Source of the DNA: Chitinispirillales bacterium ANBcel5
Lineage (GTDB): Bacteria > Fibrobacterota > Chitinivibrionia > Chitinivibrionales > Chitinispirillaceae
Direction: 5' to 3'
Assembly: GCA_029688955.1 (NCBI GenBank)
Contig: JARUKZ010000042.1
Location: 1-38,358 of the forward strand
DNA length: 38,358 nucleotides
Shown here one piece after another: positions 34,653 to 38,358 of this stretch. The stretch's first letter is position 1. The number at the start of each line of letters is the position of its first letter. Under the pieces are notes generated by a model. The model was not told where the DNA came from. It did no database searches and worked only from the letters and a program-made list of their open reading frames with translations. Both the position numbers and the translations under genes were made by a program.

Positions 34653-35408
34653 TTATTTAGGTTTTACAATACCGGCGAAATCAGATGCTTTCAGTGCAGC
34701 CCCACCAATGAGACCACCATCAACATCACTTTCTTCAAGAAGCGATTTCGCGTTGCCCGGCTTCATACTTCCGCCGTACTGTATACGAATTGTGTCGGCA
34801 GTTTCTTTACCAAAAAGTTCAGAAATGATTTTTCTAATAAAAATATGCGCTTCATTTGCCTGCTGTGGTGTAGCTGTTTCACCAGTACCTATTGCCCAAA
34901 CCGGCTCGTAGGCCACTGTACACTTTGAAGCATCCTCTGCAGAGATACCTCCAAACGCACCTTTAACCTGCTTTTCAATCACAGCATCCATTGAGCCACT
35001 TTTTCTCTCTTCAAGAGTTTCTCCAACACAAACAATAGGAAGAAGACCAGAAGCAAGAACCGCTTTTGTCTTTTTGTTCACTGTTTCATCGGTTTCATTA
35101 AAGTAGCTACGCTGCTCTGAATGGCCGATAATGACATACGTCACACCAACGCTTTTAAGCATGGCACAGCTTACTTTTCCGGTAAAAGCACCTTTTTCTT
35201 CCCAGTGAACATCCTGAGCACCCAATTTAACATTAGAGTCTTTAATGACCTCTGCAACAGCCTGAAGATTTGTGTAAGGCGGACATACCGCTACATCTAC
35301 ATCACCTACGGACCCTACAGCCTCGACCACATCTTTTGCGAGTGCACGAGCTTCGTCCAGTGTTGTGTTCATTTTCCAGTTGCCTGCAATAAAAACTCTG
35401 TTTGCCAT
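34653..35408 (-). CDS. tpiA: Triosephosphate isomerase
   Basis: This 251-aa glycolytic TIM-barrel enzyme interconverts dihydroxyacetone phosphate and glyceraldehyde-3-phosphate. Catalytic elements are all present: AGNWKMN (Lys13), VIIGHSEQRSYF (His ~95), VAYEPVWAIGTGETATPQQA (Glu ~168 and loop 6), and IQYGGSMKPGNAKSLL (phosphate site). Normal length. It is the first gene of the tpiA-secG-tRNA unit. Confidence 0.96.
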   Translation of the reverse strand: MANRVFIAGNWKMNTTLDEARALAKDVVEAVGSVGDVDVAVCPPYTNLQAVAEVIKDSNVKLGAQDVHWEEKGAFTGKVSCAMLKSVGVTYVIIGHSEQRSYFNETDETVNKKTKAVLASGLLPIVCVGETLEERKSGSMDAVIEKQVKGAFGGISAEDASKCTVAYEPVWAIGTGETATPQQANEAHIFIRKIISELFGKETADTIRIQYGGSMKPGNAKSLLEESDVDGGLIGGAALKASDFAGIVKPK

Positions 35409-35658
35409 ATTTCAGATCCTCTGGTTTGTTGTTATCAAAAACAGGAGCTTAAAATACTACTCGGCCTGATTGCAGTCAAATAAAATTACACCTTTTAATC
35501 AAACTAAGGGTAAAAGGTGCCAGGATCAACAGAAAACATCTACATTTGCGTTTCAAATATGAAATCGAATAATTTTAATACTGATACGTAATAGCCTTAG
35601 TATTTCCTTTCACCTTAATTTTGTAAGCCTTCGGGCATATTTAGGATAGTCTTCTTTA

Positions 35659-36942
35659 ATGAGTCTTCGTAACATCTATGATGTAGTAGTGATTGGTGGC
35701 GGACCGGGCGGTGTATGCGCGGCGGTAGCGGCTGCTAGGCAGGGCGCTTCAACACTTTTGGTTGAGCGATATGGTTTTTTGGGTGGTATGGCAACAGCTG
35801 GTCTTGTAAATCCATTCATGTCTTATAAAAATGGTACTGAATATCTCACCTCATCAGTTTTCAATGAAATCCTCTCCCGCCTCTCCAATGAAAACGCATT
35901 GTGCAGCAAAGGCAGCATCTTTGATGATGAGATTCTAAAGATAGTGCTTGATGAGATGATGGCTGAGGCAAAGGTAGATATTCTGTTTCACAGCACATTT
36001 ACCAGTCTAACCCGAGAAAATGACCAGATCCTTAAAGCACATTTTTCCGGCAAATCCGGCCAAATCTCAGTTGCCAGCCGTGTCTTCATAGACTCTACCG
36101 GTGATGGTGATGTGGCTGCAATGGCTGATGCACCCTTTGATACTGGTCGCGATGAAGACAATGCCTGCCAACCAATGTCGCTTTGCTTCAGGGTTTCTGG
36201 GGTTTCTGGTGATATATCGCCAAAAGAATTAGGCCAGGAGTTAACTCCACTGCTTTATGATGCAAAAAAACAGGGGATTATTACCCAGCCAAGAGAAGAT
36301 GTTTTGGTTTTCGGTACACTCATCCCTGAAACGTTCCATTTTAATTCTACCCGTATTCTTGGTAAAAACGCTACCTGCTGTCTTGATTTGACTGCTGCAG
36401 AGATCGAAGGCCGGCGCCAAACTATGGAGCTCTTTAAACTATTTAAAAAATACTCACCACGATTTAAAAATGCAGTTATTGCAAAAATTGCAACACAAAT
36501 CGGGGTCAGGGAAAGCAGAAGAGTTGTTGGAAACTATAATATCACAGAGGAAGACATTCTGGCTGCACGAAAATTTAAAGACGGAATAGCAAAGAGTAAC
36601 TACCCAATCGATATTCATAATCCAATTGGACCGGGCACTATTTTAAAAGACATACCACAAGGTGATTATTACGAAGTTCCTCTACGATCACTTATTCCTA
36701 CCGGCATAGATAACCTGATTATCGGGTCGCGCTGCATAGGTTCAACTCATGAAGCTCATTCCTCATTACGGGTAATGCCTGTGGTGGGTGGGATAGGTGA
36801 AGCAGCCGGTATTACTGCAGCAATGGCAGTTAAACAAAATAGTACACCGGCGCAGATTGATGGCTCTGTTATCAAAAAGATGATTTTTAGTAGTGATGAT
36901 CTGAAAAAAAACAAAGCACCCCGCAGCGCATCCTGTATTTAA
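35659..36942 (+). CDS. FAD-dependent oxidoreductase (FAD_oxidored family)
   Basis: This 427-aa cytosolic flavoprotein begins with a Rossmann dinucleotide motif, VVVIGGGPGGVCAAVAAARQ (GxGxxG), at residues ~10-29, then LLVERYGFLGGMATAGLVNP. FIDSTGDGDVAAMA near 150 is the second FAD contact, and GSRCIGSTHEAHSSLRVMPV near 360 is typical of the PF12831 family. The reaction cannot be told from sequence; relatives include FAD-linked dehydrogenases next to sugar metabolism genes. I see no clear Shine-Dalgarno sequence before the ATG. The short-chain dehydrogenase gene follows after ~115 bases on the same strand and could share its transcript. Confidence 0.85.
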   Translation: MSLRNIYDVVVIGGGPGGVCAAVAAARQGASTLLVERYGFLGGMATAGLVNPFMSYKNGTEYLTSSVFNEILSRLSNENALCSKGSIFDDEILKIVLDEMMAEAKVDILFHSTFTSLTRENDQILKAHFSGKSGQISVASRVFIDSTGDGDVAAMADAPFDTGRDEDNACQPMSLCFRVSGVSGDISPKELGQELTPLLYDAKKQGIITQPREDVLVFGTLIPETFHFNSTRILGKNATCCLDLTAAEIEGRRQTMELFKLFKKYSPRFKNAVIAKIATQIGVRESRRVVGNYNITEEDILAARKFKDGIAKSNYPIDIHNPIGPGTILKDIPQGDYYEVPLRSLIPTGIDNLIIGSRCIGSTHEAHSSLRVMPVVGGIGEAAGITAAMAVKQNSTPAQIDGSVIKKMIFSSDDLKKNKAPRSASCI

Positions 36943-37057
36943 ACATGCTTTCTTAATATTTAAGTAACTGTTGGCAATCACTGTTTTGAGGTACCTGATT
37001 TGCTCTGCTATTCAAGTAATTAAAATCAAGTAAACCCAAAACAGGGGTAAGGTGCCA

Positions 37058-38044
37058 ATGAAAGACCCTACTGTAGTAGTAATAACCGGTGCAAGCGCTG
37101 GTGTAGGACGAGCAACTGCTATCAAGTTTGCCAAACGAAATGCAAAAATTGCCCTTCTGGCACGAGGTACGCAAGGACTTGAAGGTGCCCGCAGAGACGT
37201 TGTGGCAAATGGTGGTGAAGCGTTAGTCATACCAGTAGATGTAGCAGATCATACCGCCATAGAAAATGCTGCAGAGGCAATTACCGACACCTGGGGCAAA
37301 ATAGATATATGGATCAATTGCGCCATGACAACCATCCTCGCTGAATTCAGTGATATTACCCCTCAGGAGTTTCGTCGTGTAACAGAAGTTACCTATCTGG
37401 GCTACGTTTACGGGACTATGTCTGCACTTAAAAGAATGATGCCACTTAACCGAGGGAAGATTGTGCAGGTTGGAAGTTCACTCTGCTATCGGGGCATACC
37501 ACTTCAGTCTGCCTACTGTGGGGCAAAACATGCCATAAAAGGATTTACAGAATCTATTCGAAGTGAACTAATGCACAACAAATGTAAGATTACTATCTCC
37601 ATGGTGCACCTTCCGGCAATTAACACTCCCCAATTTCTCTGGAGTAAAAACAAAATGCCCAGAAAGCACCAGCCGGTACCCCCCATCTACCAGCCAGAAC
37701 TATGTGCTGATGCAGTTGTATGGGCTGCCACTCATAAAAAACGTGAAATCCTGGTGGGCTTTAGTACGGTGAAAGTTTTATCACTCAATAAGGTTTTCCC
37801 GGGTATTATCGATATATACCTGGCCAAAAAAGGATACGATTCTCAGCAATATAACGGAATAAACGAACATAAAGAGGACAACCTTTGGAATCCTGTTGAT
37901 AAAGATTACGGTTCAAGAGGTGTTTTCAATGAGGACTCACGCACTAAAGATTTGCTGCTGCAGTTGTCTAAATTGCACGCCCTTAAGCTTTCAATTGGTG
38001 CTCTGTTTACGCTGATGCTGTTATTTTCATGCAGGAAAAAGTGA
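37058..38044 (+). CDS. Short-chain dehydrogenase/reductase with C-terminal hydrophobic anchor
   Basis: This 328-aa NAD(P)-dependent oxidoreductase has the cofactor motif VVITGASAGVGRATAIKFAK (TGxxxGxG), the catalytic Ser in VQVGSSLCYRG, and the catalytic pair Tyr-X3-Lys in SAYCGAKHAIKGF. After the fold comes the subfamily's extension YLAKKGYDSQQYNG ... NLWNPVDKDYGSRGVF. The protein ends with a hydrophobic stretch (LSIGALFTLMLLFSC) that may attach it to the membrane. ATG 37058, with AGGTG before it, is preferred over GTG 37052. The substrate is unknown. Confidence 0.87.
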   Translation: MKDPTVVVITGASAGVGRATAIKFAKRNAKIALLARGTQGLEGARRDVVANGGEALVIPVDVADHTAIENAAEAITDTWGKIDIWINCAMTTILAEFSDITPQEFRRVTEVTYLGYVYGTMSALKRMMPLNRGKIVQVGSSLCYRGIPLQSAYCGAKHAIKGFTESIRSELMHNKCKITISMVHLPAINTPQFLWSKNKMPRKHQPVPPIYQPELCADAVVWAATHKKREILVGFSTVKVLSLNKVFPGIIDIYLAKKGYDSQQYNGINEHKEDNLWNPVDKDYGSRGVFNEDSRTKDLLLQLSKLHALKLSIGALFTLMLLFSCRKK

Positions 38045-38131
38045 TAGAAAATTTTTTATGATGGCCGGTTATCCACTCTTTTTACCATTGCCTAATTTTT
38101 GGTATACCGTAGCTGCCTTCTTCAATGAAAT

Positions 38132-38152
38132 ATGGGGTGCAAGACACCCCAT
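38132..38152. terminator. Bidirectional terminator-like hairpin
   Basis: ATGGGGTG and CACCCCAT form a perfect 8-bp stem with a five-base loop between two convergent genes. Neither side has a long T tract, so strength is uncertain, but the position suits termination of both. Confidence 0.5.
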
Positions 38153-38188
38153 TGCTATATCAGAAGAGTACGTCAGACTATTTTCTGT

Positions 38189-38358
38189 TTACCGCTTGAT
38201 CATCACAGGATAAGTTACACCATCTATACTGAGGATATGCAATCCCTGAGCAACATTTTGTGTTGCTATTTTCAGAGATGAACTATTTTGAACCCTATAG
38301 GAAACATTGACTGCTCTTCCTCTTGAGTCTAACAGTTTTATTTCTGAATTATGGATAG
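38189..38358 (-). CDS. C-terminal sorting tail of a secreted protein (partial)
   Basis: On the minus strand the frame is open from the window edge to a TAA at 38189-38191 and reads EIKLLDSRGRAVNVSYRV, then LKIATQNVAQGLHILSIDGV and PVMIKR. The pattern 'LLDSRGR ... L......GLHILSI.G' is that of the type-A C-terminal sorting domains at the ends of the two polysaccharidases in this window. It is therefore the end of another exported protein, whose catalytic part lies outside the window. Confidence 0.75.
   Translation of the reverse strand, partial: IHNSEIKLLDSRGRAVNVSYRVQNSSSLKIATQNVAQGLHILSIDGVTYPVMIKR

Overview
The window looks like a chromosome segment from the Fibrobacterota, most likely a motile Chitinispirillum/Chitinivibrio-type relative rather than Fibrobacter itself. 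This is inferred from gene content only. The main pointers are a TIGR02147-family regulator (a paralogous family first defined in Fibrobacter succinogenes), secreted polysaccharidases with Bacteroidetes/Fibrobacteres-style C-terminal sorting tails, a DUF2341/LamG lipoprotein, and a flagellin gene with a sigma-28 promoter.

Left third (1-9000): an accessory island. A partial gene with an Ig-like end is followed by a 993-aa protein of no family I recognise. Its last ~100 residues hold a CX2C-X10-CX2H zinc-knuckle-like head and a short variable tip, and a lipoprotein gene follows directly. The head/tip plus lipoprotein module is then repeated three more times without the 890-residue N-terminal body. 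A fifth head is broken and runs into a 16-unit, 42-bp minisatellite. Divergent inserts (tip plus most of the lipoprotein, AT-rich) are separated by 448-bp constant blocks that align without length change. Each block carries the lipoprotein 3' end, a REP-like hairpin pair and the next head. The layout matches one expressed polymorphic effector with immunity followed by silent tip/immunity cassettes, as known for Rhs and CdiA systems, but the protein families are unfamiliar. This is the best candidate for an undescribed system.

Middle (9000-17650): housekeeping genes: a Na+/phosphate cotransporter, thiE, a repeat-rich spacer, a family-4 glycosyltransferase, a small secreted protein, and a minus-strand pyrR-pyrB-pyrC-rsmG run with overlapping pyr genes.

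18000-25720: plant cell-wall degradation: a PL11 rhamnogalacturonan lyase and a right-handed beta-helix protein that share an unnamed ~150-residue C-terminal module and sorting tails, then a TIGR02147 regulator translationally coupled to a DUF2341/LamG lipoprotein.

25839-31587: a minus-strand tripartite efflux operon (adaptor, RND pump, TolC). 31840-35408: flagellin, rlmN, tRNA-Leu(GAG), secG and tpiA, all on the minus strand. 35659-38044: an FAD oxidoreductase and a short-chain dehydrogenase on the plus strand. The right edge cuts through the sorting tail of another secreted protein.
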